A DNA stretch of 64,000 nt from Mycobacterium sp. DL440 (GCF_011745145.1 NZ_CP050191.1:1695096-1759095), one strand, 5' to 3'; counted from the first letter of the stretch, positions 24,609 through 33,803 are shown. Numbers and translations: made by a program. The notes: generated by a model not told the origin, from the sequence alone.

Positions 24609-24752
24609 TTACCCGGCCTCGCCGCCTCCAGCGGGAACCTTGCGCCACACCGAGATGTGCTTGGGTGACTGCGAACTGAACGGCGTCCCGTCCCAATCTG
24701 CGACTCGACGTTCGAGTACGAGGCCGGCAATGTGTGCCATCAGGTCGAGCTC
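24609..24752 (-). pseudogene. Relic of the C-terminal end of a methyltransferase gene
   Basis: A 47-codon stretch in good codon usage reads ELDLMAHIAGLVLERRVADW and then GTPFSSQSPKHISVWRK. This is the typical last strand and tail of class I methyltransferases (ELDLMA-x-x-AGL...W...F...S..HISVW). An in-frame TAG at 24753-24755 cuts it off from anything upstream. It is a 3' remnant between the DAHP synthase gene and an intact methyltransferase gene on the same strand. Confidence 0.6.
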
Positions 24753-24764
24753 CTACGTCGACGC

Positions 24765-25418
24765 TCAGGCGCGCAGCGCGGTGTATATCGAGATGGAGCC
24801 ACTGATGGTCCGCACCACTTCCGCCTCGCGGACGTGTTCGAACCCAGCCTCGGTGATCAGTTGGGGCAGCACGCCATCGGCGTTGGGCTGGGTGTCGGCG
24901 AACCCATCGGCAAGTTGCACGCCCCGGAAGGCCAGTCGCATGAGGGTACTTCGCTGCCAGCCGTAGTCCGCCAGCACCAACCGCCCGCCAGGCCGCAACA
25001 CGGTGAACATGGAAGCCAGTATCGCCCTCTTCATGGACATCGGGCACTGATGCAGTACCAGGCTGGACACTGCCGCCGTTGCCGAGCCGCGATCTACAAC
25101 CTGGGTTAAGTTGTCGCCCACGGCGACTCGCCAGTCCAAATCGGCACCCGCAGCCTCGGCCTTGCGTCGCGCCTGCTCCAGCATCTGGAGATCCGGGTCC
25201 GTTCCGATGATGTGGGCCTGCGGCTGCACGCGGTGCAGCAACAGCGCCAGCGATCCGGTACCACAACCCACATCGACGATCACGTCGTCGGTCCGCGGTG
25301 CGATATGCATACCGACCAGACTGCGCCACAGGCGTTCTCGCATCAGTGCTGCCACTGAATCGTAGAAGCGGTTGGGTGCGAACCGTCCCATGGCGGGCGT
25401 GAAGGATTTTTGTGTCAT
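24765..25418 (-). CDS. Class I SAM-dependent methyltransferase
   Basis: 217 aa from the ATG at 25418, which overlaps the stop of the cyclase gene (ATGA); that coupling decides the start over an earlier in-frame codon. Motif I is VIVDVGCGTGSLALLL near residue 48, the acidic residue is in GTDPDLQML, and SLVLHQCP plus VLRPGGRLVLADYG follow. It is the last gene of a three-gene operon with an adenylate cyclase and a sterol-desaturase-like enzyme. Substrate is unknown; a lipid or sterol is suggested only by context. Confidence 0.85.
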   Translation of the reverse strand: MTQKSFTPAMGRFAPNRFYDSVAALMRERLWRSLVGMHIAPRTDDVIVDVGCGTGSLALLLHRVQPQAHIIGTDPDLQMLEQARRKAEAAGADLDWRVAVGDNLTQVVDRGSATAAVSSLVLHQCPMSMKRAILASMFTVLRPGGRLVLADYGWQRSTLMRLAFRGVQLADGFADTQPNADGVLPQLITEAGFEHVREAEVVRTISGSISIYTALRA

Positions 25419-26332
25419 ATCGTCACCTGGGAACACCGCACCGGCTCGAAGGCCTTGGTGATTCCGAGTCCTTTCAGATCGATCGGCGGCACCGGGGTGA
25501 GCCTTGTCCTGTCGGGATCCACCCGAAGTGCCAGTGATTCGTCAACCAGGATCTGGTTGGGCTCGGCTGCCCCGGCCAGGCGGTTCGCGAGATTCACTGC
25601 GGGACCGAAATAGTCGCCGGCGTGGGTCACAGCCGGCCCGAAGGCGAGCCCCGTTCTCATGGGCGGCCGCGACCATTCGGTGTGGGCGCTGATCGCCTGT
25701 GCAGCGTCCAACAGTGCCGACGGGGAATCGGCAACATACATGACCGCGTCACCGATCAGTTTGACTGCCCGGGCGCCCGATTCGGTGATGGTGTCAAATG
25801 TGTGAGATTGGAAATCGGTGATGAGATCGACCAGTTGGTCTTGGCCGACCGTGGTGGTGAAATCTGTGAACCCGACCAGATCGGTGAATCCTACTGCCAG
25901 GTCAGGATTGTCGGCGCAGGCGCGGGATGGGCGTCGACGGAAGGTATCCAGGTGCCGCCGCAGTATGTAGGCGACCAGCCAGTCGAGGTTGGAATCGAGC
26001 GTCCCGCGCTGCGGTCCTATGCCGTGTCCGATGAGCTCGAACTCCCGGTGGAAGCCGATCTCCGCCTCGGCGATCTCCGCGAGAAGAAGACTGAAGGTAC
26101 GTGCCTGTTGCACGATGAGCTTGACCGCCTTGGCTTGATCAGGTGGCGACAGGGCGGCCAGGCCCTGCGTCGCGAGCTTGAGCGCACACACATCGTCATC
26201 GGAGAATGCCGCGTCGGAGTCATCCACGTTGACGTGGCCGAGTGCGCGCCATAACTGGTCGGCGATGTGGTGTGGAACTCTGGCCAAATCGGCGACCGCG
26301 TGCCCGTTGTGCCGCGGAGTGTTGAGTGTCAT
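25415..26332 (-). CDS. Class III adenylate cyclase with Rv1264/Rv2212-type regulatory domain
   Basis: 305 aa. Residues 1-130 form a helical domain (ALSPPDQAKAVKLIVQQARTFSLLLAEIAEAEIG) like the autoinhibitory domain of mycobacterial Rv1264 and Rv2212. The catalytic domain has both metal aspartates (Asp151 in GFTDLVGFT, Asp195 in KLIGDAV), the adenine-type Lys191 and the transition-state Asn247/Arg251 (NLANR), so it looks active in making cAMP. Start and stop overlap both neighbours by four bases, giving tight translational coupling. Confidence 0.9.
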   Translation of the reverse strand: MTLNTPRHNGHAVADLARVPHHIADQLWRALGHVNVDDSDAAFSDDDVCALKLATQGLAALSPPDQAKAVKLIVQQARTFSLLLAEIAEAEIGFHREFELIGHGIGPQRGTLDSNLDWLVAYILRRHLDTFRRRPSRACADNPDLAVGFTDLVGFTDFTTTVGQDQLVDLITDFQSHTFDTITESGARAVKLIGDAVMYVADSPSALLDAAQAISAHTEWSRPPMRTGLAFGPAVTHAGDYFGPAVNLANRLAGAAEPNQILVDESLALRVDPDRTRLTPVPPIDLKGLGITKAFEPVRCSQVTI

Positions 26333-27234
26333 GACATCGCTGCTCGCTGATCGGGGGCCTCATCGGTGCTGTCTTGATCGAAATGGCAAGCACCACTGGC
26401 GTGGAAGGGTTCGGCCAGCTGCTGCAGATAAGGAGCGGGGTAGTTCGGCTTGGCCGCCATTCCGAGATCGTCGGAGGTGAATTGGCGGTCACGGTCGAAG
26501 GAGTAGGTGCGGTACAGGTGATCCCAGATCAACGTGAACAGGCCGAAGTTCACGTCACCGATGCCAGCCCATTTCAGGTGGTGGAATCGATGCCCCTCAT
26601 TAAGGGCGAGGACCGAGCGCAGCGGACCGACCCGGTAGTCGACATTGGCGTGCTGGAGCATCAACTGAACGGCGACGCAGACGGCCAGCGCAGAACCGAC
26701 CTGCACGGTCATACCCATGATGACCAGTGGCAACACGCTGCCGATCATCTCGACTGTCTGGTGCAGGGGGTGCTTCATCAACCCGTTGAGCCCGTAGAAC
26801 CGCTTGACGCTGTGGTGGACTGCGTGCAGGCGCCACAACCAACCGATCCGGTGGCTGGCCAGGTGGATGGTCGTGGTCCCGAAGTCGGCGATCACGATCG
26901 CGATGAGCAACTGGACGACGAACGGCAGCGAACTGGGCCACCACTGGTGAAACGGCGTGATAGCAGCGAGGATCGGGATAACTGCGACGCTGGAAAGAAT
27001 GAGGGTTTCGTTGACGACTGCGTGGGCGGTATCGCGGTGGGCGTCGTCGTGGGAGGTGTTCCAGTCGGCGCGGTAGGGCAATATGCGTTCGGCGGCAAAC
27101 GAACTGGCGACGCCGATGGCGATGATGCCCACCAGCCACAACTCTGACGCGCTACGGGAGGCGAGATATGCGGCGGCACCGTTGAGCCCGAGAAGCATGA
27201 ACGGCACATAGCCGTAACGGATTAACTTGGTCAT
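26329..27234 (-). CDS. Sterol desaturase/fatty acid hydroxylase family membrane protein
   Basis: 301 aa from the ATG at 27234. Histidine clusters fit the non-heme diiron family: H124-x3-H128, H137-x2-HH (140-141) and H215-x2-HH (218-219). At least four hydrophobic segments surround them. Members oxidise sterols, carotenoids or fatty acyl chains in the membrane. It is the first gene of the operon with the adenylate cyclase and methyltransferase. The substrate cannot be told from sequence. Confidence 0.85.
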   Translation of the reverse strand: MTKLIRYGYVPFMLLGLNGAAAYLASRSASELWLVGIIAIGVASSFAAERILPYRADWNTSHDDAHRDTAHAVVNETLILSSVAVIPILAAITPFHQWWPSSLPFVVQLLIAIVIADFGTTTIHLASHRIGWLWRLHAVHHSVKRFYGLNGLMKHPLHQTVEMIGSVLPLVIMGMTVQVGSALAVCVAVQLMLQHANVDYRVGPLRSVLALNEGHRFHHLKWAGIGDVNFGLFTLIWDHLYRTYSFDRDRQFTSDDLGMAAKPNYPAPYLQQLAEPFHASGACHFDQDSTDEAPDQRAAMS

Positions 27235-27441
27235 GGTTCCAGCATCGCCGGTGATGGCCATCGGGTACTTGTACGAATCCGTCGTGCTCGGCGGCGGTCT
27301 CGAGGGTCTACTTGCTGTCTGTTGCGGGATAGGCGGTGCGCACAGCATCACGATCCACCGGCTGCGCATGCTCGATCAGGTCACGGACGATAGTTCTGAA
27401 CTTGTTGCACTACAGACGCTGCGGGGCAAGATCGCCACCAT

Positions 27442-28251
27442 CTAATTGCCGCTTGGCTTGCGGTAGCGGCCGCTGGGATCGCGATCCAACTTGGGCGGGT
27501 CGGTGGGGTCGAGTTCGATGAGGACGTCGTCGCCCGTGTCGTGTGGCGCACTGAAGACGACTACGCGTGCCCCCGCCAGCGGAACCCGGGAGTGATGGGC
27601 GACCATGTTGGCCCTCACCACCCGGCGCCCGGTTGGGGCCTCGAAGGCGACGGTCACGGTGAACTGGGGATCGTCTGCGGTCCAGCGCTTCCGGAACTCC
27701 ACGTTGCGCAGCTCGCCCGGTGAGCGCACACCGTGCCGGCGCAAGGCCGTGAACCGGTCTTGGCGTCGACGGGTGTAGCGCACGCCGCGCCACGCCGCAA
27801 CGGTGGCCAGCGCCGCGCTGGTCGAGCACAGCACACTGACCAGCGCCAGCACCCCACCGGTGAAATCTCTGAACCAGACGGCGGCGCCGAGCAATCCGAC
27901 TGCGACACCAGACAGTGCAGGTATCAGCGCGATCCAGTTGCCGGTCCTGCGTTGCCCGAACGTGTCGCGGGCCTCGTCGGCGACGATGCTCGCGAGGAAG
28001 GCGGGCAGGTAGGAACCCATGATCGCCGCAATGCCCAGCCAGGTCGACGGTTCGTGGGACGGCATGCTGTGAATCCAGAATGCTGCTCCGGCGGCGATCG
28101 GTATCGACAGCAGGAAGGTGAGCACGGCGAAGAATCGCAGTGTTTCCGATGGTTGGGTGACCGGCACGGTGATGCGGCCGTGCTTCTCGACGGTGGAGAA
28201 GCACGGGAGCGTGCTCTCCCACGTGGAGGACTCGGTGGTGTCACTGGCCAC
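27442..28251 (-). CDS. Membrane protein of unknown function
   Basis: 269 aa. Hydrophobic segments at about 38-60, 70-90, 108-126 and 130-150 are followed by a soluble C-terminal domain of about 110 residues (VAFEAPTGRRVVRANMVAHHS, VVVFSAPHDTGDDVLIELDP) that looks beta-rich, like a DUF3592-type domain. No catalytic motif is seen. It is followed after 207 bases by the desaturase operon on the same strand; whether they share a transcript is unclear. Confidence 0.7.
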   Translation of the reverse strand: MASDTTESSTWESTLPCFSTVEKHGRITVPVTQPSETLRFFAVLTFLLSIPIAAGAAFWIHSMPSHEPSTWLGIAAIMGSYLPAFLASIVADEARDTFGQRRTGNWIALIPALSGVAVGLLGAAVWFRDFTGGVLALVSVLCSTSAALATVAAWRGVRYTRRRQDRFTALRRHGVRSPGELRNVEFRKRWTADDPQFTVTVAFEAPTGRRVVRANMVAHHSRVPLAGARVVVFSAPHDTGDDVLIELDPTDPPKLDRDPSGRYRKPSGN

Positions 28252-28370
28252 GCGGTGCTCCCTAACTTCCCGGAATCACCAGTATTGTCATGAGTTCGCG
28301 GGTGGCGCCACCTACGGCCGGCCGATCCCTTGGGTTCTCACGAATTACTCACCGCCTCAACACGGATCGG

Positions 28371-29969
28371 TTAGGTATCGCCCTGGCGGTCTGCGCCGAG
28401 CGGGGTGTCGGTGTCGACCCGCCAGCTTCCCGGCATCAACGGGACCGTCGCGCCGTTTCCGAAGGTGTCGTCAACCAACGAGGTCATGCCGGCCGGTCCG
28501 GCGACGGTGGCATCCGTTGCAGTGCCGGTGAATCCGAGGTTTCCGGCGCCGCTGTCGGAGGTGCTCGTGGTGACGGCTTGCTCGGGCGGCGGTGCGGCGA
28601 CACCGTCGGCCGTCATGAACTCATAGCGGTAACCGCGGTCCTTGGCGGTTCCGCCGCGTCGCTTGCGGGCCTGCGACCGTCGTTTGTTGATCGCGGCGGC
28701 CGTCGCAGCGGCCGCGGCAGACGCCCCGACGGAGTCGGAAGCCTTCGCTGTGGCGCTGTATTTCGACGTCGAGCCGAATCCGAATCCTGAACCCCCGCCC
28801 GGCACCGCATAGAGGGCGTTCTCGGCCCCGGCCGGCATCGGAGCGGGAGTTGAGGGTGCAGGGGCCGCGGGCGCGGAGGCGGGTGCCGTCGTAGGGGCGG
28901 CGCCGGCAGCGACCGAGGCCGGTGCCGGGGAGCCGGGCAACGCGGCAGCCGCGGGCTGCTCGGCGCGCGGGGTGATCTCCTCGGCCGGCGCCTCGATCGG
29001 AATGTCGTAGGCATTCGCCATCCCGACGATCCCGAGCAGTCCGAGCATGGCAGGGGAGGCCGCCGCGACCGCAGCCGCGTACAGCGGGGTGCCCAGCACC
29101 GCGAAAGTTGCCGCGTACGCACCCAGGAAGAAGACATTGATATAGGTGCTGAACAACAAGGACGGATCGGCAATGATCTCACCGAGGACCTGCGGAATCT
29201 TCCAGGGCTCGAGAATGAATTCCCTGAGCTGGTCGTACATCCCGTAGAAGTGCTCAGATTGACCGGCCAGCCAGTTCCCGATCGGGTCGTTTGCCTTGAT
29301 CCACTCGATGAACTCCTCGTACGAACTGATCACGTCGCTCAAGCTGAGGGAAGAGCCCGATTCGCCGGCCCGGGCCACAGCGGCAGACTGCATCATCGTG
29401 GCCGACCCGGCACCTGCTTCCCCAACCCCCGGCGTCAGCAGTACCGGTGCCGCCGTGGACGGCGGTGCGGTCGCCACCGCAACCTCGGTGGATGCCTGGT
29501 AGACCGTCATGGTGGTCGCCGCCTGGATCCACATCCGGACGTAGTCGGCCTCATTGACCGCGATGGGGACGGTGTTGATCCCGAAGAAGTTGGTGGCCAC
29601 CAGCACACCGAGGGTCGTGCGGTTGGCCGCCAGTTCGGCCAGCGTCGGCATGGCCGCCAGGGCGGCGGTGTACGAGGCCGCCGCGGTCTCGATCTGGGCG
29701 GCCACCCGTGCGCTACTCGCGCTCGTGGCGCCCAGCCAGGCCAGGTAGGACAGGTGTGCCGCCGCGTACCGCTCGGCGCTGGGCCCCTCCCACGCCCCGG
29801 CCTGCACCGTGCCCATCAGAGTGGTCAGTTCGGTTGCAGCCGAGGAGTATTCGGTACTCAGCGAGGTCCATGCTCCCGCCGCCGCCAGCAGTGGCCCGGC
29901 GCCCGGACCACTGCTGAGCAGAGCTGAATGCACCTCGGGCGGCAGCGCCATCCACACCGGGGCGGTCAT
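28371..29969 (-). CDS. PPE family protein, PPW subfamily
   Basis: 532 aa. The PPE domain (about 1-180) begins [19 protein letters not shown] and carries the W-x-G turn in GAWEGPS. A proline/alanine-rich linker follows, then the conserved [10 protein letters not shown] box, and the C-terminus contains PLMPGSW, the P-x-x-P-x-x-W signature of PPE-PPW. No PE partner is adjacent. An iron-box-like site lies 143 bases upstream and a heme oxygenase gene lies behind it, so a role in heme or iron uptake, as reported for M. tuberculosis PPE proteins, is likely. It would be exported by a type VII system. Confidence 0.9.
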   Translation of the reverse strand: MTAPVWMALPPEVHSALLSSGPGAGPLLAAAGAWTSLSTEYSSAATELTTLMGTVQAGAWEGPSAERYAAAHLSYLAWLGATSASSARVAAQIETAAASYTAALAAMPTLAELAANRTTLGVLVATNFFGINTVPIAVNEADYVRMWIQAATTMTVYQASTEVAVATAPPSTAAPVLLTPGVGEAGAGSATMMQSAAVARAGESGSSLSLSDVISSYEEFIEWIKANDPIGNWLAGQSEHFYGMYDQLREFILEPWKIPQVLGEIIADPSLLFSTYINVFFLGAYAATFAVLGTPLYAAAVAAASPAMLGLLGIVGMANAYDIPIEAPAEEITPRAEQPAAAALPGSPAPASVAAGAAPTTAPASAPAAPAPSTPAPMPAGAENALYAVPGGGSGFGFGSTSKYSATAKASDSVGASAAAAATAAAINKRRSQARKRRGGTAKDRGYRYEFMTADGVAAPPPEQAVTTSTSDSGAGNLGFTGTATDATVAGPAGMTSLVDDTFGNGATVPLMPGSWRVDTDTPLGADRQGDT

Positions 29970-30111
29970 CGCTGACCACCGAAGACGGGCGAAGTGGCGT
30001 CGTTTGCCGACGCGAGGCTGGGGGTGCAGATGGTCATCGCGTTGTCCGGGATGCAGCGCGTGCAGGCGGCCCGGTTCTCCTCTCGATCGCTTTGCTCCCC
30101 CAGTGGCTAAG

Positions 30112-30130
30112 TATGGTTAGCATAAGCTAA
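30112..30130. promoter_or_regulatory. IdeR iron-box-like operator upstream of the PPE gene
   Basis: TATGGTTAGCATAAGCTAA matches the 19-base mycobacterial iron box (TTAGGTTAGGCTAACCTAA) at 14 of 19 positions by my own alignment; the core is a GTTAGC/GCTAAC dyad. It lies in the 227-base gap between the heme oxygenase stop and the PPE start, in front of the PPE gene. IdeR with Fe(II) would repress it. Confidence 0.65.
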
Positions 30131-30196
30131 CTTTTGCCGATTTGGGGTATGAACTTCCTATGTATTTGGCGCAAACGTCAATTTGGGCGGGTGGGA

Positions 30197-30850
30197 TCAG
30201 CGGCGGTAGTCGGCCAGGTTGGCAGTGAGTTCGTCGAACAGCGCCTGGTTCAGTGCGAAGGCCACCTTGACCTCGTCGACGACGCGGTCGATGTCGTCCT
30301 GATCGAGGTCGAGGCCGTCGAGTCGGGCCCGGTAAGCGTCCTTGTACGGCTTGGGACGCATCGGGAATTCGTAGAACGACAGGCCGGCGCCGTCCAGGTC
30401 GAAGGACCGGTCGAGCACCCGACCGATGGCCTGGCCGCCGGACAGGTCACCGAGGTAGCGGGTGTAGTGGTGAGCCAGAAGGGCTCCACCCCAGGCGGAT
30501 TCGGCGATCCGGGTGCAATAGGCCCGGGCGGCAGGGGAGTCGACCTCGCGTGTGGAGTTCGGGGCCCAATGGTCGAGGTCGGCCTCGATGGTGGCCAACC
30601 GTTCGAGCATCGGGTCGTGGAACGCGCCGACGACCGGGTCGGTCCGTCGGGCCCTGACCGTGTCTTCCAACGTGCGATAGACCGCGCGTAGTCGCAGCAG
30701 GTAATCGACGTAGCCCTGGTCATTGACCCGTCCGCTGAGCAACTCCGACATGAACGACGACTGCTCGGCGGCCTCGTGCTCGCTTCGTGAGTCCTCGCGC
30801 ATGGCGACGGACAGCGATCGGACGGTCTCGGGGGCAATGGCGCTCGGCAT
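30197..30850 (-). CDS. Heme oxygenase, HO-1/HmuO type
   Basis: 217 aa, the size of bacterial HmuO. The proximal heme His is in SRSEHEAAEQSSFMSELLSG near residue 24; LAHHYTRYLGDLSGGQAIGR is the distal helix with the GDLSGGQ glycines. The enzyme opens heme to biliverdin (alpha isomer expected), CO and Fe(II). This differs from the MhuD-type enzyme usual in mycobacteria. A CTGGAG ribosome site precedes the ATG. A TetR gene is upstream on the same strand and a PPE gene downstream. Confidence 0.9.
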   Translation of the reverse strand: MPSAIAPETVRSLSVAMREDSRSEHEAAEQSSFMSELLSGRVNDQGYVDYLLRLRAVYRTLEDTVRARRTDPVVGAFHDPMLERLATIEADLDHWAPNSTREVDSPAARAYCTRIAESAWGGALLAHHYTRYLGDLSGGQAIGRVLDRSFDLDGAGLSFYEFPMRPKPYKDAYRARLDGLDLDQDDIDRVVDEVKVAFALNQALFDELTANLADYRR

Positions 30851-30873
30851 ACTCTGACTCCAGGTGTTTTAAC

Positions 30874-30906
30874 GACAGGTTGTCAACATCATGCCGACAA
30901 TCTGTC
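30874..30906. promoter_or_regulatory. Candidate TetR operator: two GACA-N3-TGTC elements
   Basis: GACAGGTTGTC (30874-30884) and GACAATCTGTC (30896-30906) are near-perfect reverse complements separated by 11 bases, and each is itself a GACA-N3-TGTC dyad, giving a 33-base nested palindrome. It lies between the TetR stop and the heme oxygenase start, so it could control the heme oxygenase gene. Confidence 0.6.
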
Positions 30907-30941
30907 AGGAAACCTAGCACCGGGTCGCGTGCCGTGGGGAT

Positions 30942-31508
30942 CTACGTTTTTGCGGACAGTCCGCGCAGGACAAACTGCTCGATGGCTGCCACCGGAAGAT
31001 GGCGTGGCGCCAGGCACGCATGGATCAGCGACATCGTGGCGGCCTCGTCGTCGACGTTGAACTGCCCGTCGGCCACACCCTGCGCGAGGATCTCGCGCAG
31101 CACGTTCTCCACCGCCACCACGTGATCGCGGATGGCCAGCATGGTCTCGTTCGACAAGGCGCCATAGAGCTGCATGCCCATGCCCATGTGGAATTCCTGC
31201 CCGGCTTCGAGCTGGTGCCGGATGTAAACCCTCAGTCGCCCAACGGGATCGTCCACCTCGGACAGGGCGTCGCGCAGCCCGTCGAGGTAGCGACTCGTCT
31301 CATGGGACGCGAATGCGATCACCACCGACTCTTTGTCCGGGAAGTGGTGATAGATCGCGGTCCGCCCGATGCCGGCCTCGGCCGCGAGCTTGGCCATCGT
31401 GATCGCGTCGAAGCTGTGCTCGGTCATCAGGGCGGCGAATGCCTCGAAGATGCGCTGCTGGATCTGCTCGCGGTGTTCTTCGACCGATGAGGCGCTGATC
31501 CTGGGCAC
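30942..31508 (-). CDS. TetR family transcriptional regulator
   Basis: 188 aa. The HTH is at residues 30-60 (AITMAKLAAEAGIGRTAIYHHFPDKESV in outline); the C-terminal helical domain is a ligand pocket of unknown specificity (LEAGQEFHMGMGMQLYGALS). It lies 91 bases upstream of the heme oxygenase gene on the same strand, with a nested palindrome in between. It is likely a local regulator of heme degradation; the ligand might be heme, but that is inference. Confidence 0.85.
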   Translation of the reverse strand: MPRISASSVEEHREQIQQRIFEAFAALMTEHSFDAITMAKLAAEAGIGRTAIYHHFPDKESVVIAFASHETSRYLDGLRDALSEVDDPVGRLRVYIRHQLEAGQEFHMGMGMQLYGALSNETMLAIRDHVVAVENVLREILAQGVADGQFNVDDEAATMSLIHACLAPRHLPVAAIEQFVLRGLSAKT

Positions 31509-31625
31509 GCTCGAGTCTAACGCCCGCCCTGCCTGCGAATTCTGTTAGTCCAGCCTTAGCCGGCAGGTGGAGAACCCGCCGTCCACTACAGTCTCGATAC
31601 CCAACTGACTGAAGGGCGGTACTTC

Positions 31626-33293
31626 GTGGTGCGAGCCTTGCGGGACTTACCCATCCCGGCGCGCGTGACGTCCGCGGCACGCACCCTGCATCCGGTCGGA
31701 TTGGCCGTCGCGCTGCTGTTCTTCGCCTGGTCGATGAGCCCGTCTCTGTTACCGCGCGCGTGGTATCTGCAGGGGGTCGCAACGGGTATCAGTGTCGGGA
31801 TCGGATACGGGCTGGGGTGCGCGACGGCGTGGGTCGTGCGGCGTTGCGGCCTCCGTCCGCAATGGTCCTCGCGCACCCGGCGGATCGGGTGGTGGACGCT
31901 GGCCGGTGCTGCCGCCGTGGTTGTCCCGACGTTCCTGATGCTCGGGTCATGGTGGCAGCAGATCCTGCGCGACCTGATCGGCATGCCACGTGCCGAGCGG
32001 TCCTTCTACCTCCTGGTCTTCTTGATCGCGGTGGCCATCGCATTGGCGCTTGTCGCAATCGGGCGTGGATTACGCTGGGCCACCGCTCGTTTGACCGATA
32101 TCGGCGGCCGGGTCGTGCCCGGCCCGGTGGCGCGGCTGGCCGCGGTGGTGATCGTGGTGGCCCTTGTGGTGATGGGGCTCGATGGTGCCTTGCACCGCGG
32201 CCTGCTGAGCATGGCCGAACGTTCGGCGAAGGTGGCCGACAAGAGCACGGCCGAGGGCGTGACCCAGCCGAGCGCACCCGAACGCTCCGGTTCGTCGGCG
32301 TCGGCGCAGGCGTGGGACACCCTCGGCGCCGAAGGTCGGAGTTTCGTGGCCGGTGGCCCGAGCGCCGAACAGATCTCGAAGATCACCGGCGCCGCGGCGC
32401 TCACCCCGATCCGGGTGTACGCCGGACGCACCTCCGCCGACAGTATCGAAGGCATCGCCGAGCAGGTGGTCGCCGAGCTGCGTCGCACCCACGCCTTCGA
32501 GCGCAAGGTGCTGGCCGTGGTGACCACCACCGGGCGGGGTTGGGTGAACCCGAACGTGGCGGCCGCCCTCGAATACGTCAACGGCGGGAACACTGCGATC
32601 GCATCGATGCAGTATTCGTTCCTGCCCAGCGCACTGTCCTTCATCGCCGACCGGGAGACTCCGCCATTGGCGGGGCAGGCATTGTTCGAAGCGGTGCACC
32701 GGGTTTGGGCAGAATTGCCGGAGGCCACGCGACCGAAGCTGGTGGTGTTCGGGGAGAGCCTGGGTTCCTTCGGCGGACAGTCGGCGTTTGCCTCCGGCGC
32801 GGATATCGTCGCCCGTACCGACGGCGCGCTGTTGGTCGGAACGCCGAACTTCGCCCAACCCTGGGGGAGGCTCACCGCCAATCGGGATCCCGGCTCGCTG
32901 GAACGTCTACCCGTGATCGAGGGAGGGCGCCACATCCGCTTCGCCTCCCGGACCTCCGATTTGAATCTCGCTGGGCCCTGGGGGTTTCCGCGCGTGGTGT
33001 TCTGGCAGCATGCCAGCGATCCGATCACGTGGTGGTCGTTCGATCTGCTGCTGCACCGTCCGGACTGGTTGCGGGAACCGCTGGGGCCCGATGTGGACCC
33101 GGGGATGCGCTGGCTGCCGTTGGTCACCTTCTGGCAGGTGACGCTCGACATGATCTTCTCCGCCGACGTGCCCTACGGTTACGGGCATGCGTTCGGCCCG
33201 GATGCCGCTGACCTGTGGGTCGACATCCTGGCGCCGCGGGGATGGGATCCCGCTTTGACCCAGCGGATCCAGGACGCGATTGCCGCGGGCTGA
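31626..33293 (+). CDS. Membrane-anchored alpha/beta hydrolase (Rv1069c-like)
   Basis: 555 aa, GTG start. Four to five hydrophobic segments lie in the first 190 residues, then a soluble domain with the nucleophile elbow GESLGSFGGQSA near residue 378 (Ser of G-E-S-L-G). The size and two-part layout match a conserved mycobacterial family that includes Rv1069c. Substrate is unknown. It is divergent from the TetR gene, 117 bases between starts. Confidence 0.8.
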   Translation: MVRALRDLPIPARVTSAARTLHPVGLAVALLFFAWSMSPSLLPRAWYLQGVATGISVGIGYGLGCATAWVVRRCGLRPQWSSRTRRIGWWTLAGAAAVVVPTFLMLGSWWQQILRDLIGMPRAERSFYLLVFLIAVAIALALVAIGRGLRWATARLTDIGGRVVPGPVARLAAVVIVVALVVMGLDGALHRGLLSMAERSAKVADKSTAEGVTQPSAPERSGSSASAQAWDTLGAEGRSFVAGGPSAEQISKITGAAALTPIRVYAGRTSADSIEGIAEQVVAELRRTHAFERKVLAVVTTTGRGWVNPNVAAALEYVNGGNTAIASMQYSFLPSALSFIADRETPPLAGQALFEAVHRVWAELPEATRPKLVVFGESLGSFGGQSAFASGADIVARTDGALLVGTPNFAQPWGRLTANRDPGSLERLPVIEGGRHIRFASRTSDLNLAGPWGFPRVVFWQHASDPITWWSFDLLLHRPDWLREPLGPDVDPGMRWLPLVTFWQVTLDMIFSADVPYGYGHAFGPDAADLWVDILAPRGWDPALTQRIQDAIAAG

Positions 33294-33343
33294 GCTGCCC
33301 GAGTCACCGAATACACGGCGGCCTTCGCATAGGCTGCGCGTTT

Positions 33344-33796
33344 GTGGGCGGACTGTTCGGGTGGGTCATCGGTGTGCTGTTGTTGTTCGGGCCGGTCTTG
33401 CTCGCGATCGGTGCCGTCGCGTGGCGCAACGAAGTGCTCGCCAAGCGGATCGGTGCGCATCAGGCTGAGCTCAAGTTCCTCTTGGGACAGGCTATGGAGG
33501 AGGCGGCGCGCGGACGCGCACTGGGTGCGGAGAAATCCTTCGTCGCGTGGCGCGTCGAATGGGCCCGAGACGGTGTCATGCGAGTGGAGAACACTGGGAG
33601 TGACAAGGCTCGCTCGGTCACCGCCAAGGCGTGGAACGCGTCTGGATCGGCCGAAAAGACCGTGAGTTCGGTCGAACCGGGCGCCTCGGTAAACCTGGGT
33701 GTTGTGCTGGCCGCCGCGGACGACACCGAGGTCGAGCTCACCTGGCGCACAGAGTTGGGCCGCTGGACGACCGAACGGTACGTGGCCAAACGCTGA
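33344..33796 (+). CDS. Small membrane-anchored protein of unknown function
   Basis: 150 aa from the GTG at 33344. One N-terminal membrane helix (GGLFGWVIGVLLLFGPVLLAIG) is followed by a charged helix and a beta-sandwich-like domain (RVENTGSDKARSVTAKAW, ASVNLGVVLAAADDTEVELTWRTELGRWTTERY) resembling Ig-like or DUF11-type folds. The long frame upstream of the GTG overlaps the previous gene and is not used. It is the last gene before the tRNA-Gly repeat. Confidence 0.7.
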   Translation: MGGLFGWVIGVLLLFGPVLLAIGAVAWRNEVLAKRIGAHQAELKFLLGQAMEEAARGRALGAEKSFVAWRVEWARDGVMRVENTGSDKARSVTAKAWNASGSAEKTVSSVEPGASVNLGVVLAAADDTEVELTWRTELGRWTTERYVAKR

Positions 33797-33803
33797 TCGG
33801 CTC

